From positions 4,603,408 through 4,667,407 of the forward strand of contig OZ038313.1 in the NCBI GenBank assembly GCA_964035775.1: a stretch of DNA of 64,000 nucleotides, in the 5' to 3' direction. A program made the position numbers and the translations under genes. The stretch comes from Osedax frankpressi. Its lineage: Eukaryota > Annelida > Polychaeta > Sabellida > Siboglinidae. Shown here one piece after another: positions 35,193 through 50,520 of the stretch (within the stretch, counting starts at the first letter, position 1; each line of letters starts with the position of its first letter). Under the pieces are notes generated by a model. It ran no database searches. It worked only from the letters and a program-made list of their open reading frames with translations, and was not told the DNA's origin.

Positions 35193-38100
35193 GAAAAAAT
35201 TAATTAATACAAAATGTATTTTTTATATATGTTAACATAATTGTTGTACATAGGGGTAATTAATTTATTACAATATCAGAGTTACTAATTATCATGTATT
35301 GTAAAATGGCTCAATACAAAGGTCGCTCCTAATATCGACATTTTTATTGGTCATCATTGTCTTGTTTTATAACAGATGCGATGTTATTCTTCTCTGTGGT
35401 AATCATGAAATGCCTTAAGTTAGAGTCATGTTCATCTTTTTATAATATATTGATTTCTTCAATGATATTGTCATTGACACTCTTTTGTTTTAATTGTTCA
35501 TTTCAGTTTATTTGAATAAACAGTTTTTGTATTTCATAAGTTATATTTGTTAAAACTTCGTTGTCATATTATTTTATATATACATGCAAAAGTATTCATT
35601 TGGTAAATTTAAAATATACTTTTATCGATGTTATGATTTGTATTTAATTCACACAATCAACTAAATAATATTAAATTTAAAATCAAATAAGTAAATTCTT
35701 AGAAAATAATAATTGCTAATTTATAAATATTTTATTTTGTAAATAAATAATTGTTTTGTTTATTATTAATTGAATTATGATACAAATAAGATATTAATGC
35801 GTTTCAAACTAATTATATATAGCAGCGCACAGGTTATAACATTTAACTTGTTATATGCACCAAGTGATACATTTGGTGTATATATTATAAAGAGTTATTC
35901 TAGCATTTCTTTTATTATTCTGTATTAATTAATAATTAATTAAGGTTAACTTTTGAATTTCCTTCTTCTTATTTTGTTGTTGAATCTCAATAAATAAATT
36001 AATAATAACAATAATATATTAATATATACTTCAGAAAATAAAGATAATACAAGAACTACCCATCGGGAAAATGTAACTCATGAAATATTATATAAATATG
36101 TACCAGTTGACAATGTATTATGTATATCAATATTATATCTCCAGTAATTGATTAACTTATGAGATATATGCTAACATTATATAACCCTGTCATGAAGTCT
36201 TACCCTAGCAACATGTAATTATGTGCAACTTTACATAATATGAATTAGAATGTGTTCTAGAACCTACAAAACACCGGTGTATATTTATTAATAGATGAGT
36301 ATTATCCGAGTTGGGCAAGTTAGTCAAAATACGTTGATATAATCAGGACCATTAATCATACAATTACATATTATCCATACATTTAGTTTATTCCATTAAG
36401 GACATGATATCCACATCCTATACTAGTTGCGTGTTTCTGGAAGTGAGCACTTCTGATATTTTAAGAAAAAGACTTCCTTATCTTGATTACCTACCAATCT
36501 AGTCTATCTCACTACCTAGGATTTAGACTAAGGCATTATTACCACTGGATATGTTTGACATGCCCATAATTCTTCTGATCAGGACGGATGGAATAAGAAT
36601 AGGGATTGCAATATATTATCATTATAATACTTTTCTTTATCAGTAGATTAGAGAACTTTTTGTTAACTACTGAGAAGTTGAGTATATTCATACTTGTGAG
36701 TATAAAGTTAGTATAACTTTTTGTTGAAGTTTTAGAGTAGTTTGATATAGATTAGAAAGTTTAATTCTATATATAGATATTTCTAATATTGTCTCACCTC
36801 TCCAAAGCCTAACTCTTAAATACTTAGCTATCAAGGCACCACTAAGAAAAGTTATGTATATTATTCCTAATATTAGCTGAATGTTACTGTAAATGTGTAC
36901 GGAAGTACTCGGAGATATTGTAACTACTAATCAACTTAACCAAGGAGTAAAGTAAGTTAGAATGTTAAACTAGTGGTAATATAGGTAAAATCATATTCAT
37001 AACATATTGGTGACCTCTAATGATACACGGTGGCAAATATAGTGGTCAATATAGTGGTCAACTACGGGAAGGAAGAGAGTAGGTCAAGTTTTGAACTACT
37101 TATCACTTAGGGAAATGCTATTTAATTCAGTCCAAGATACTTAATTTATGCTATTAGTCATGTTGATGTCTATGAAATATATATCATCTTTCTGTAGAAT
37201 GCGTGTGTATCTTACAGACTGATTACATCATCTAAATTACCGTCACGCATGATCACACATCTCGTGATATGTTGCTATATACTGGGCCGTTATCTGTACA
37301 TTATCACTTATTAACTTTGCACGTAAATGTCGTGTCGCACAACTAAACTTGCATATATAACTAGGTTTATTATTAACTCCGTAACCCCTGCGTTTTAAAC
37401 CACACTACACACATAAAGTACACGAGCAATAGCTAGCCGTTAACATCCTATGATAGACAACATCCAACATCCCGCCTTTGACTAAGACAATGAAGTCATG
37501 TACTTATAAGCTCATTCCTTCGGATAAGAATGTAAATCTTATTTTACAACATACTCCGACAAATCTACTGCGATTAAGTCAACCTAACGATATGTTGGCT
37601 ATGTTAGAGGGGTTGTAATATATGTATCCGCAGGACAGCCAAGAAGTCAGATAATGCTCAACTAACACATATTTTCTCGTCTTGTTAAGAGATAATAAAG
37701 TAAATGTAAAACATTTAAATTCAATTAAAGAGAATATAAAGATAACTTCATAACGGACTCACCAAAATATGCCATCTCGTAACTTTTGTAGAAACCACTA
37801 GATCTGCCTCTTACTGTACTGAATGCTGTCGAAGGAAATAATGGTTAATATTATGTAATATGACAATGGGAAGAACTCTGCACGTCAAGGAGATGTCACT
37901 TGATAATGACAAAGACTTAAGTAAAGAGGTCTACATCAACTTAGCAAATAAAGTATCCGTTAAGCTATACAAAGAATATAACAGACAAATTAGAATGTGT
38001 CAAATGGTCTCTGCTTAATCTATAACGTAGTAAAATATCTTAACATTAGGATATATATTTACTATATATTTAATAACTAACATAATAATATGAATTAATT

Positions 38101-38323
38101 TATATTTGATAGGAAATAACAAAAGAATATACAATCATCTCTTTATAAACTACTGCTTGCTTCATATGATGAAATTACTATTGCAATTATCTATTTAATA
38201 CAACATACAGATATACTTAAATATAATTTATAACTGTAGAGATAAATATTCAGAGATATTAGTTAATGCTTAGTTATATCAAAATATATCAAAACACAAG
38301 ACTAGATATTATTTGTATATATA
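35193..38323. repeat. Spacer of the older duplicated block, copy C
   Basis: It aligns with 22401-26004, first AT-rich and then GC-richer from about 36050. About 445 bp present at 24065-24510 are missing at 36845. There is no recognisable gene apart from a 50-codon open frame (37866-38018). Confidence 0.7.
37866..38018 (+). CDS. 50-codon open frame, unknown, doubtful
   Basis: Counterpart of 25543-25707, starting MGRTLHVKEMSLDNDKDLSK and ending in QMVSA. The core is conserved, but the end and several residues differ. No family is recognised. Confidence 0.22.
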   Translation: MGRTLHVKEMSLDNDKDLSKEVYINLANKVSVKLYKEYNRQIRMCQMVSA

Positions 38324-38339
38324 TTACTGTATACAGTAA
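38324..38339. repeat. Perfect 16-bp palindrome at left edge of module K3
   Basis: TTACTGTATACAGTAA, the shared left border of the kelch modules. Confidence 0.7.
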
Positions 38340-38927
38340 TATAGTTATATATAACTAAATATATTAATACAAGAGATAAGTATAATATTAAAATATATAT
38401 TCTATATCAATATGTATTGTGTTAAATATAAGTTCTTATGTAACTTTCTTATGTAATATAAAATTCATATCATATCTAATAATGCAATACATTTATGAAT
38501 GAAATAACTTATTTATTTACTTTTAATCTAGGGATATGATTCTTTACTGTGATTGGTCAGATTCTTAGAATTGATAGTATGTTTATTTCAAATTATATGT
38601 AGTAAATTAATTATCAGAATAATTAAATAAAATTCAGACTATTTATTTATCTTTTTTTTAAAACAAAATTAAGGATATCACATATATTAACATATAATAA
38701 GTTTATCTAAAAATAGATAAATAATATTATTTAATTGGGCAATTTAGAATTTATACAATAATATTTATATTTCAATTAATTTGAAAGTTACATAACTCTT
38801 TTTTTAGAATAAAAACTTTATTTAATTAATTAAATTATACAGATGAGAATTTCATTAAATTATTGCATTACAAAACAATGCTAAAGGAATTTTATATAAA
38901 GTGTAAGAAAGAACAATTGAAGTAAAG

Positions 38928-38940
38928 TTTATTATTTATT
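38928..38940 (-). terminator. Polyadenylation signals of K3
   Basis: Two AATAAA hexamers on the minus strand downstream of the K3 stop. Confidence 0.5.
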
Positions 38941-38965
38941 GACACAACTAGATAATAATAATAAC

Positions 38966-41561
38966 TCACACAAGCATTAGGACTAAACAATGACAAGATA
39001 CATTTTCATATACTAAAGATTTAATGTTATTGTCTAATGAAATAGAATATACATTATCACCTTCATGTGTGTACAATAAACGTTTGTTTACATCAATAAC
39101 AGAATTATAACAGTTAATACTTTTGTACACAGCATTATCAATAACTGACCACTGGTTAGTAGAGATGTCATAATATTCCCCATCAGTTCTATTATCACCT
39201 CCATATACATAAATACAGTTACCATCTAATACAGCTATATGCCTATATCTATTGTTTAATAAAGGAGATAAAGTCTGCCATGTGCCATTCCTATAACGTA
39301 TTACTGTATTAACATTACCGCCACCAATAACATAAATGTCATCTCCATCTACTACAGTTGTATGACAACCTACAGCATATGGTAAACTTTGACCTTTACT
39401 CCATGAGTCATTAGCTATGTCATAATATCTCACTTCATTACTATAGCTCCCATTACTCCTCCTGCCTCCAATAACAACTAATCTACCATCTGATGTTTCA
39501 TTAACACTTGGTAACCAGTTAAAGCAATAGTTTGTTGGGTAACTACACACAACTACTTCTTTAGTGGCATTGTTATATTTATACATTTTACCTTCATTAA
39601 ATGAGAATATGAATAACAATTGTTTAGTTGTATAGATTACATAATCAACTGCACCAAAGTTATATTTCACTAGTCTCTCTTTAGTGGCAGTGTTGTATAT
39701 GCCATCTTCTGACACATGGCATAGAGACTTAGAACTAGACTTAATGGCTCTAGGCACTTCTCTAGGCACTTCTATAGCATTGATTCTCTCTACCCCGTAA
39801 TGTTTAATTAAACCCTTGGTACAGTTATCATTTAAAATAGATATTTTTATGTGTAATTGTTGTAGGAGTTTGTCTAACAATGGAACATTTGTATTAATAG
39901 ATTTATTCTCTAACATCATACGTTTACTACAAAGACCACAATCTACAAGTTCTAACAATGAGTTGGCATTTGGTAGTCTATCTTCTACATCATATAGTAC
40001 CCACATTACTACACACTTTACTATAGCGTACTCATCCCTAGCATTTAATTCTCTATTACTTATTATAGTTAATAATTGTGTAAATGGAGTTCGCAGAAAC
40101 ACATACTTCTCTAGAGTTTCTGTGTACACAGACTCTAGCTGAGACTTTACTTTCAGAAGAATCTCTTCTGGAGATATCCCCATCTCATAAGTGTAAATAT
40201 ACTCCAGTAAAGTAGACGAGGGGTTCTTTAGTAGATATTCGCAAATGAATTCATTGCATCTCTTTACAATAGCATCTACCTGCATTCACATTAGTTGTAG
40301 TGTTAGTTGTATGCAAATATCAATTTATATCACAATAAATCATTAATTAGCTAATTAGATTAATTATTAAATATTTCACTACTGCTTTTATCTTTAGTAT
40401 TAAATAAAGTGTTAATTGTCATATACTTAAATATTAATGTTTAATAATTTAATAAAAGTTAAATAGATAATAAAAATGTTAATAATATATTCAAAAGTTA
40501 TAATTTAATAATTAAGTAATTTAAACATAAAAAGAAAGACAATGAGTTATTATTAGATTTTATTAAATACAATGCATTCCTTAACGAGTGAATATTAAAC
40601 CTGTAAATAATGTGAGATTTCCATAACACCAGCAAAGTTATCTTCATTAATGTGGATTTCTCCAGAATAGAAGTAGTCTAAGACAAGCTGGAACATGTCT
40701 TTCTTATAATGAAATGCTACGAGTTGTTCAGCAGACTCCTTCATCTTTGTGAGAAACATAGCTTTAAAGTATTGACTGCTGGCAGCCAACACATTTCTGT
40801 GAACCTGTTCATATGATGTAATAGAAGTTAGATCAATAAATAATTGTTCCTTATATGGTTAATAAATAATTTACAATAAATATAATTATTAAAAACAATT
40901 ATTAATTATTAACTCATTATAAATATAATGTAAATACTTTACTAGTAACCAAAGGACTAGATTGTATTAATCTTATAAAGTGTAAGTGTTAAATATATTT
41001 ATTTAAATCATTTAAATCTTAGGAATTTATTCTATTTAAAACTCTGGTTTTCATTGTTTAGGTAATATAGATGTATATAGAAATGACTTTATTGCAATAT
41101 TACCATGGAATGAATACTAAACTATATAAATATTATACATGTGTCATATTCTCTATAGTTTATATCATACAAAGAATTTAATATATATATATATACATAT
41201 ATTTAAACTAGTCTATGTGTTATATATATATATATAGTTATAGTATTTATATGTTTATATAATAATTTATATATTTTGATACAGTGTTGTATCATATTCC
41301 ATAAGTTAAAAGTTATCCGATATGACTGATTAACAAACATCTATTATATGTTATTATTTTGCTGGCAGTGTTGTTAAATTTAATGGGCTAAAGTTTATAG
41401 TTAAAAATAGAATAAAATATCCAGACTACCTAGATATGAGTAATGTGATAGATTAAAACCTTGATAGATTCTCTATTATTTTCTATAGTGAAATCTGTCA
41501 GATTTCCTTCTTGCTGCATAGATTTTAAATTTGCAAGTATATTCTTTGCTTCTGTATTCAT
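38966..41561 (-). CDS. K3: BTB-BACK-kelch protein (Cul3 adaptor type), intact
   Basis: Predicted 539 residues from exons 41561-41460, 40804-40601 and 40279-38966, with phase-0 GT-AG introns as in K2. The domains are the same: BTB (NLTDFTIENNRESIK, VHRNVLAASSQYFKAMF), BACK and kelch with three clear GG motifs. Replacements relative to K2 are scattered over BTB, BACK and propeller (for example LLKNPSSTLLEYIYTYE against LPTNPSSPLLEYIYTYK, and GSYSNEV against VSYRNEV), so the two are distinct paralogues. Intron 1 has a different middle (about 41010-41390). Upstream sequence matches K1, including the candidate promoter, as expected at the crossover point of the long duplication. Confidence 0.9.
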
Positions 41562-41863
41562 TCTAAAAATAATGATTTAATAATGAAATTATGAATTTTA
41601 TAAAAACTGAGTTAATTAAGTAATTTTAACTACTTTTAGAATTATATAAGTTTATAAAAGTATTACAATAGTATTGTTATATTAATATACTATTTGATGT
41701 TAAAATATAAAGTATTACGATGATGCTACTAATATTGTTATAATGTAAAAAGTTAACCTTATATTTATGTAAATAGAGTTCTTAATAAAATTGTTGAGTA
41801 AATATATAATATTTCACTTTTATTTAAAGTTAAAATATAACTGATTCTTATTGAATATTCGAG

Positions 41864-41904
41864 CGTATATATACACGAATGGGCGACGCCCATTGGGCGT
41901 GTCG
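41864..41904 (-). promoter_or_regulatory. Candidate promoter of K3
   Basis: Identical to 6550-6590: minus-strand CCAAT within a GC-rich inverted repeat, then TATATATA, about 300 bases upstream of the K3 start codon. Confidence 0.3.
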
Positions 41905-42002
41905 ATAGCAATAGAAAGCGGGTGCAACATTCCATTAGGTATTGTGTAAACAAACTAATATAGGAAGTTTACATTACGTGCGTAGATGATAGTAATGCAG
42001 CT

Positions 42003-43113
42003 TGTCGTATGCAATATGGATTGCTATGCAATATGGATTATAGCATTGAAACTAAGGAAATTCCTATTATCGTATATTGTTAAATACTTTTAAAATAATC
42101 ATAAAAGTAAAATAAATTGCTTTATATAAGTATCTTACGTGTATATAAAAAATCTCGCAATTGATTAAAGCGTAATCTTACTTAAGAAATATACAACATA
42201 ATATATATTATCCATTACTCACAATAAATAAAATTCTTTTATAAGATGTTCTAGATGTCAATCAACTAAATAACCATGGCAATGAAAATAGATAAACATT
42301 ATAATTTTAAAATTATAATTAATAAATTTAATTGTATAGATACTATTTAGTAAATAGTATTTACACAATTCAATTTATTATTTAATTATTAAAAAGCCAT
42401 TTTCTAATAGCATTTTTGATAAATAAATTGAAGTCCCCTGTATACCTGTATATATAGATGTTTAAGATAATATAGTATATACAATAATACAAATCTATGA
42501 TTATATATTATAAAATTATAATTTGCCGTAACAAAATAATAAATTCAATATAATAATATAGATCATATATATTTATTATCAATATATTATTAAATATTCA
42601 TACACATATTTTAGGATGCATGTATTCAATCAATAAGTACTTTATATTTGAGAAAGAATGTTTCATTAGAAGCTGATCTTTTATTTTTGATCAATCTTCT
42701 AATGTTAAATATTTGTTTATAAGATGTGTTATCACGAAATTTATTATTTAATAAATAAAATAATATATCATTTGCTAGAATAAAAAAACTCATTATATAA
42801 GATGTTTTTGAAAATAAATATTACTGATTTCAATGAAATTTTGAATTCGAAATTCACATGTAAAAATTTGAATTTTAATTCAAAATACTTTAGACACGCC
42901 TATAAGTAAATAAATAAATTTATCAATATAATATTTTATAAAAATATTATAGTAAAAATGTATTTTAATACAAAATAACTATAAATGCAATTAGTATTTT
43001 TATAGTTTGTACTATATATTTTTAAATAATTGATTTGTAAATGTATACAAAAATATCAGATTATGTCACATGTTATAATCCATATTGCATAGCAATCCAT
43101 ATTGCATACGACA
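42003..43113 (-). mobile_element. E1 copy in duplication B
   Basis: Same as 6689-7799, with identical terminal repeats and interior by eye. Confidence 0.7.
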
Positions 43114-43117
43114 CAGC

Positions 43118-44220
43118 TGTCGTATGCAATATGCATTATAACATGTGACATAATCTGATATTTTTGTATACATTTACAAATCAATTATTTAAAAAATATA
43201 TAGTACAAACTATAAAAATACTAATTGCATTTATAGTTATTTTGTATTAAAATACATTTTTACTATAATATTTTTGTAAAATATTATATTGATAAATTTA
43301 TTTATTTACTTATAGGCGTGTCTAAAGTATTTTGAATTAAAATTCAAATTTTTACATGTGAATTTTTACAATATCACTGTGACATTGACTCATAAAATAT
43401 TCATAATATATATATAACTAAAATTACTAATTTTATTAACATTTGTAGGGTTTATCTATCAAAATTATTAAATATTGTATTCACTTTATCTTACGAAAAT
43501 GTATACGAACAAAAAAATTCGTATAATTGTGTTTACGCTTGTTTACAAAAATGTACAGGCTGCATCGAAGAAATTAAATTATTTCAAAAATACAGAAAAT
43601 ATGAGATTATATATATTTAATAAATTAACATTGTAAAGTTGAACATATACTTTTATTTATTTATGAATCTCGTATTAGATTGTTATATAATAATAAATAT
43701 CATATTGCAGATTTAAATAATATATTATTATTAAATTATTGCATATACTATATTATCTTAAACATCTATATATACAGGTATATACGGGACTTCAATTTAT
43801 TTATTAAAAATGCTATTAGTAAATGGCTTTTTAATAATTAAATAATAAATTGAATTGTGTAAATACTATTTACTAAATAGTATCTATACAATTAAATTTA
43901 TTAATTATAATTTTTAAATTATAATGTTTATCTATTTTCATTGCCATGGTTATTTAGTTGATTGACATATAGAACATCCTATAAAAGAATTTTATTTATT
44001 GTGAGTAATGGATAATATATATTATGTTGTATATTTCTTAAGTAAGAATACGCTTTAATCAATTGCGAGATTTTTTATATACACGTAAGATACTTATATA
44101 AAGCAATTTATTTTATGTTTATGATTATTTTTAAAGTATTTAACAATATACGATAATAGGAATTTCCTTAGTTTCAATGCTATAATCCATATTGCATAGC
44201 AATCCATATTGCATACGACA
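43118..44220 (+). mobile_element. E2 copy in duplication B
   Basis: Same as 7804-8906, the inverted partner of the E1 copy across the four bases CAGC. Confidence 0.7.
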
Positions 44221-44333
44221 GGGTATTTGATATACTTCCGTTATTATAGAAAATAAAGTGTAGTTAATAATAGTTAATAAAATATATTCTATAATAATAT
44301 ATATTTAATAATATATATCCGTTATTATTATCC

Positions 44334-45562
44334 TGAGCAAAGTGGGTTATAGCATTGAAAATAAGGTATTTTATATTATCGTATACTGTTAAATAAATTA
44401 AAAATAATCATATAAATAAAATATATTGCTTTATATATGTATCATAAGGTTATAAAAAATGCATACATTTGTAGATGCTTAATCTTACTTTTAAAAAAAA
44501 TACATCATTATGTATATTATCCATTACTCCGAATAAAATAAATTCATTTATCAGATGTTCTAGATGTCAATCAGATAAATTGTACAATGTAAAAACAATG
44601 TAAAAAGGCGATTTGGTAAATATTACCGAATCTGCTTCTTTATAATTAATTCTATGAATTTTCAAATTGATATATTTAAATATACATTCCTGAATGCCCT
44701 GATTTAGAATGAGAACTTTTTAATATTTCATCTTTCTGAGCTTTATTCCTTACTACAATTTTCTCTTCCCCATTCTATCTCTTCATCAATACTAGTATAA
44801 TTATATGAGATTAAATTATTAATTGAAAACAATTATATGAATTATAACTATTATATGTATTGAATGGATAATGATACTAATGAAAAAATATAAATGACTG
44901 ACAATTTACTAAACGTATTGCCGAAATATGGTTTACATAATGATTATGAAGACGTATCAGATAGTTCAAACTAAATGCAGATGTTCTAAACAACTTAAAA
45001 TTATACTTAGCTAGTTTTTTTAAATTGAATAAAATATAAATATCGATATTTTTAAGATATCATTAATTACTTATTATATAATCATAGTTATTTTTATAAA
45101 TCAATCATTATATAATATATTCTCAAAGTAACCATCATTTTTAATAAAATACATTTCATTTTCCGATCTCTGTAAAATTCTTCTAATGTTGAATTTGATT
45201 CGATACGGAGTATTTTCAGAGAATGAACTATTTTTTAAAAAATAGTAAATCTCATTTAATATATTATAATTATTCATTTTTAATATTTAAAGTTGAAATA
45301 TATTACTATAAATATTTGAATTTCGAGCTAGATACGCCTATAACTCGTATTGGCACGCCCACATTTTATTTATATAACATCAGATTTATTAAATATTACA
45401 AAAAAAATAAATTATAGAATATCTTATTTATCAGTATTATTACTAGTTGTTTAATTGTAGTTTAGCATTTTTAAATAATTTATTTATAAATGTATACAAT
45501 GAAATCAGATTATGTCACGTGAAACAATCCACTTTGCTCAGCAACCCATTTTGCTCATGACA
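44334..45562 (-). mobile_element. E3 copy in duplication B
   Basis: Same as 9020-10248. It carries the single base difference I noticed between the long copies (T at about 44680). Confidence 0.65.
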
Positions 45563-45575
45563 AGGAGCGTAATAG

Positions 45576-46089
45576 TGTCGTATGCAATTTGGCAAGCTAT
45601 GCAATTTGGCACACTTCCTGTGATTTTATCTATTTTCATTGTAATACAATTTAAAAAATTATATAAAAATAAATTATAATTCTACAATGATTACAAATAA
45701 TGTAATTAATCATTATTTATCACAATATATTTTTTTAATTAACATTAAATATGATTTAATTATTTTATAATTGGGCGTATTTATAGGCGTGATTAATTTG
45801 AAATTCAAATTATTACATGTGTATAATTTTTAAATTGTTATTAATTATATTGTATGAGTTTCGATTTAGTCAAAGAAATTTATTATTTTTTATTAAATAA
45901 TACATTTTCAACTAAGGCTTCACTAAATCAAAAATATAATATCAACAGAATACTGAATAATAAATTATCGAGATCTGATGATAATTTCTTCATCAAAAAC
46001 AAAGGTAATTGTTATTTAGTGTACCTATGATTGTTTCTATTCAAATTGTTATACTATCTATATTGCATAATAAACTAAATACTCGATAC

Positions 46090-46143
<54 letters not shown>

Positions 46144-49100
46144 CTTTACTTATTACCTTTTATATAATACAAAAAATAATATAATTTTAATGTAATAAAT
46201 AAATATACATTTTCTTAAAATTATTTTAAGATGGGATATAATGTAACTTATTCTTTATATTATTAGTATTATTATATAATTTGTATTAATTTATATACTA
46301 TATATAAAAGTTATTTTATCATATACTAGGAGATTATTATTGTCGTTATATTTTAATTACACATTACAAAATTAATAATGAAAGCAAATATAATTATTAT
46401 TATATGCTTCAACTTATGCTATCATTACTTATTAGTGTTAATGAAGAGACAGAAAGGAGTCGAAAAAATAATTATAATGAATGATTTACAGAAGAATGAA
46501 ATCTTGATAAATTTTCATTCTGAATCAGGACATTCCGGAATGTAAGTAATGATATTTGTTAAATTTTAAATAATATATAATATATGATTAAATAATATGT
46601 AAATACACAAATTAAATATTAATATTAATATATACATTTATTGTTATCTATGTAAATAGTTTATCATAAAGGTAATAATAATATTTCTTATATATTGTAA
46701 ATACATTTTTCTAGAATTAAGACACTAGGAAAACTTAATGAAAGATATAGTTGGAAAGGAATGCGAGCCGATGTAGAAAATTTTGTTTGTCATTTTAAAA
46801 ATTTATCGCAATCTTTATTAAATATATTAATAATAAAACAATAATTTGTATTAAATAATATTATTAAAAATGTAAATATTTATATACTATTAATAATTAG
46901 ATCAAATGTTGCGATACATGCTAGCGCTTTGAACAAATTCAGACAATTGCACCTATTTTACATCCTATTAAAGTTACTGGTCCTTGGGATATGGTAGGAA
47001 TTTATTTAATCGGACCTATACCAACATTGTTTGATATATATATATAAATGTTTCTATATTTTATTATATATTAAATAACAATATTGCTTGATACAATCTT
47101 ATTATTTGATATTCATGATTTTGTTTACTCTACAGTAATGAATATAGGTATGTATTAACGATAATTGATTATTATACGAAGTTTGTTACATTATTTCCAA
47201 TAGAGAATAAAATTGCTGTCAACATAATACGGTTATTGATTATATTTATAATATAAATATATACAGTTTATCATGCTAACTTGATTATATTTAATATGAC
47301 TTTACTAGTTTTTTTTTAAAGATATAAATATTATATTAATAGATTATATATTCTATATAATTTTTGTATTTTAAAAATTTAATTTCTTAGATCTTTAAAT
47401 TCTTTTTTTTTTGTTTATATGGTGCACCTCAAAGATTATCTGATCAAGGATCCGAGTTTGTCAATAAGGTTTTTAATATTATATTTAATTAAATACTTTT
47501 ATATATTTAATATAAATACTCGATTCTTCAATTAATTTATTTTATCCTAATTGTAAAGTTAAATAAAGAATTCTTAAAAAAATATGGAGTCAAAAAATTG
47601 ATAACCTCCGCATATCATCCCCAAACTAATGGGTTGTGTGAAAGGATGAATGCGACAGTTAAGGTATTCTTTTGTGACAGTTAATATTTTTCTTTTTTAA
47701 ATGAATTTAATTCTGTTTATTTTCTTTATTTTGATTATATAAATATGAGAATGCATGTACTATGATTATTTTTTTACTGGCACCGCATATTTTTATTTGA
47801 ATATAAAATATTAAGTTTTTGGTTTGGTTTAGTTTTTGGTTATATTAATTTTTATTATTTTTGCTTTAGCCTTCATTTGGAGCAGGATATTTGAGGTTTG
47901 TGAACAAATTAATTAAACAGTAATTTATAAATACATTTATTTCTGAAATATTATATTTTTGCTTCATTTAAAACATATACTAAGGATATCTAAATACTGC
48001 TATGAAGGTCAATATTGGAGTGATATGTTACAAGACATATCATTCTATCATTCTCAATATCATTCTCAATCAATATAGAAAAACAATCTACGACTAAATA
48101 TACTCCATTTTATTTGTTATTTGGTCGTAATGCAATAGTACCAAGAGAATTGGATACTGAAAATGATACTATTATTAATTTCCATATAACCGAAGAAAAC
48201 ATTAAAAATGTTGAAAATGATATATTAAAAAGATCAGAAGTAAAAATGAAAGTACTAGAAAATATTGCTAGTGCACAAATAAAGCAAAAAAAAGATACGA
48301 GGAATTAGGGAAATGCAAAATAAAACTATTTGTTTTTAAAATAGGAGATTTAGTATTAAGGAGAAATCTAAAAATTGTAAAGAATGTAGGAGGGAGGACT
48401 TTGCCAAAGTGGTTAGGAAGTTATGAGATTATTTATATTGACAATAGAAATAGATTAACGCTCAAAGATTTGAAGACAAATAAGGTATTGAAAAAAAAAT
48501 ATTCTCATATTCATTTAAAGCCTTACAACAAATATTATAAAGATAAAGAAATTACAGGTTGGTTAATTTATATATTTAATCTATATGTATATTATAGTAT
48601 AAAAGAACACACTATTTTTTATAATTTATATTTATTCATTAAATATACTTTTTAGTTATTAATAAACTAGAATTAATATATGAAGATCATTGTTATGCTA
48701 AAAGAGAAACAAACTTACAAGGTTAGATTACAGTATATATAAGTTTGAAAGCAGTTTGTATAAACATATTTTATTACAATAATAAGATTATTCAAATATA
48801 TATATATTAATATATATTAACTAATATACATGGTTAATTATCATTTTTAAATGAACCTTATTAATATTAGAAACAGATTTCAATGTATTTGATAATATTA
48901 TAGAAGATTTTGATTCTAACAATAAACAGAATAATGTTAGATATATTAAAATAGTTTGAATATTATATTTTTTACATTAAATTTTTTATTAAATTGAGTG
49001 TATTTACATTAAATATAACTTGACATAAAAATAAAATACAAATTTATATATAGAAATACTCTGCTGATTTGATTTCCATTAATCAATCTTCAATGAACAA

Positions 49101-50189
49101 TTGTATTCGAAGTGAAGTTACCGATGTTATTATTATAATATCAGATTTTTTAAATAGTTATTATATTAATATTCAAGACTAATTAATAACATTATTGAAT
49201 CTATCATAATATTCAGGCGATGGTCGATCGATGTACTCCAGTTGTCGGGCTATACAAATCCTCATTATATACATTATGCGGGAAAGCATGGCTCGATGAT
49301 AATGTTGAAATTTAAAATTTAACTTATCTAACTTATATTAAAATATTCACCTATTTTTAAAGTTATATTTGAAATCTTTTGTTTTTTGATGTTTTAGGTT
49401 ATTAGATTTTATTTTCAATCATTGGTAAAAGAAGGGAATTTACAAAATATATTTATATTTGATTCTCATTTAGGATTAGTTTCAATACAACTATTTTTTC
49501 CTTCCGCAAAGTTTGTAATGTACTATGAATATTATAAATATATATTTTTTAAATATAATATCAATATGAATATTTTGTATTTTCATTATTAATATTATCT
49601 ACATTCAGGTGCAATTCATTGATATCAATATTTTAATATTGCCACTACTAATAAATGATCCTCATTGGGTATTGATGTATGCTGATGCTAAGGTGAATTA
49701 TATATATATTATTGACAGTTTATCTTTCGAAGAACAATGCTTAAAAAAAGCTGTGCAATTTCAGTAAATTATTTACAATTATATATATGTATTCATTATT
49801 TTCTATAGTTTATTTAGATAAATTATTATATGGGGAATTAAGTATTTTTAATTTATTTTTAAATAACTAGAATTTTTCTACACAATATTCTAAACAAAGA
49901 ATTTATAATAAAATATGAAACATACTATGCACAACAAGATTCACACAATTGCGGAGTTTATGTTTGTAAGGTTATCAGAATTATATATATATATTATAAT
50001 ATAAAAATAATATCTAATTTTACCCACATATAATTTTAATATTCTCTAATAGAAATTATAATATTATTTTAATTAAAATCCATTTTTAATTTCAATTTGA
50101 TTATCGGTATTCAACAGGCAGCATCGAAAATATTGAAACTGCATGTAACACTACATTATATGAGATTATATGAGCAAACAATTATTTAA
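45576..50189 (+). mobile_element. E4 copy in duplication B (Ginger-like, fossil)
   Basis: Same parts and order as 10262-14883: N-terminal module, gypsy-type integrase, C48 protease. The internal (AT)n tract is 8 bp shorter. Confidence 0.7.
46093..46136. repeat. (AT)n microsatellite, copy B
   Basis: Shorter allele-like version of the tract at 10779-10830. Confidence 0.95.
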
Positions 50190-50520
50190 TTAACTTTGTA
50201 AATTATTTATCATTTTATACAGATTGTTAGTTATATTTAAATATATATACAATGTATGATATTTATTATCATACTTGATATTTAATACCGCCGAGTTAGT
50301 TAACTAACTTTTGCATTTAATAGTTTATAATATATATATTCCTTTGGAAATTTACTATTTAATATTATATTAGTATTATCAAATACATTTAATTCAAAAA
50401 ATATATAGTATATCATATTAGCAAGACCGAGATCAGTAAAGTAAATACTTATGTCTCCCCAATTAAAAAATAAGTAGATACATTCAGTAATATAAACAGT
50501 AATATAAAAACAGTAATCTA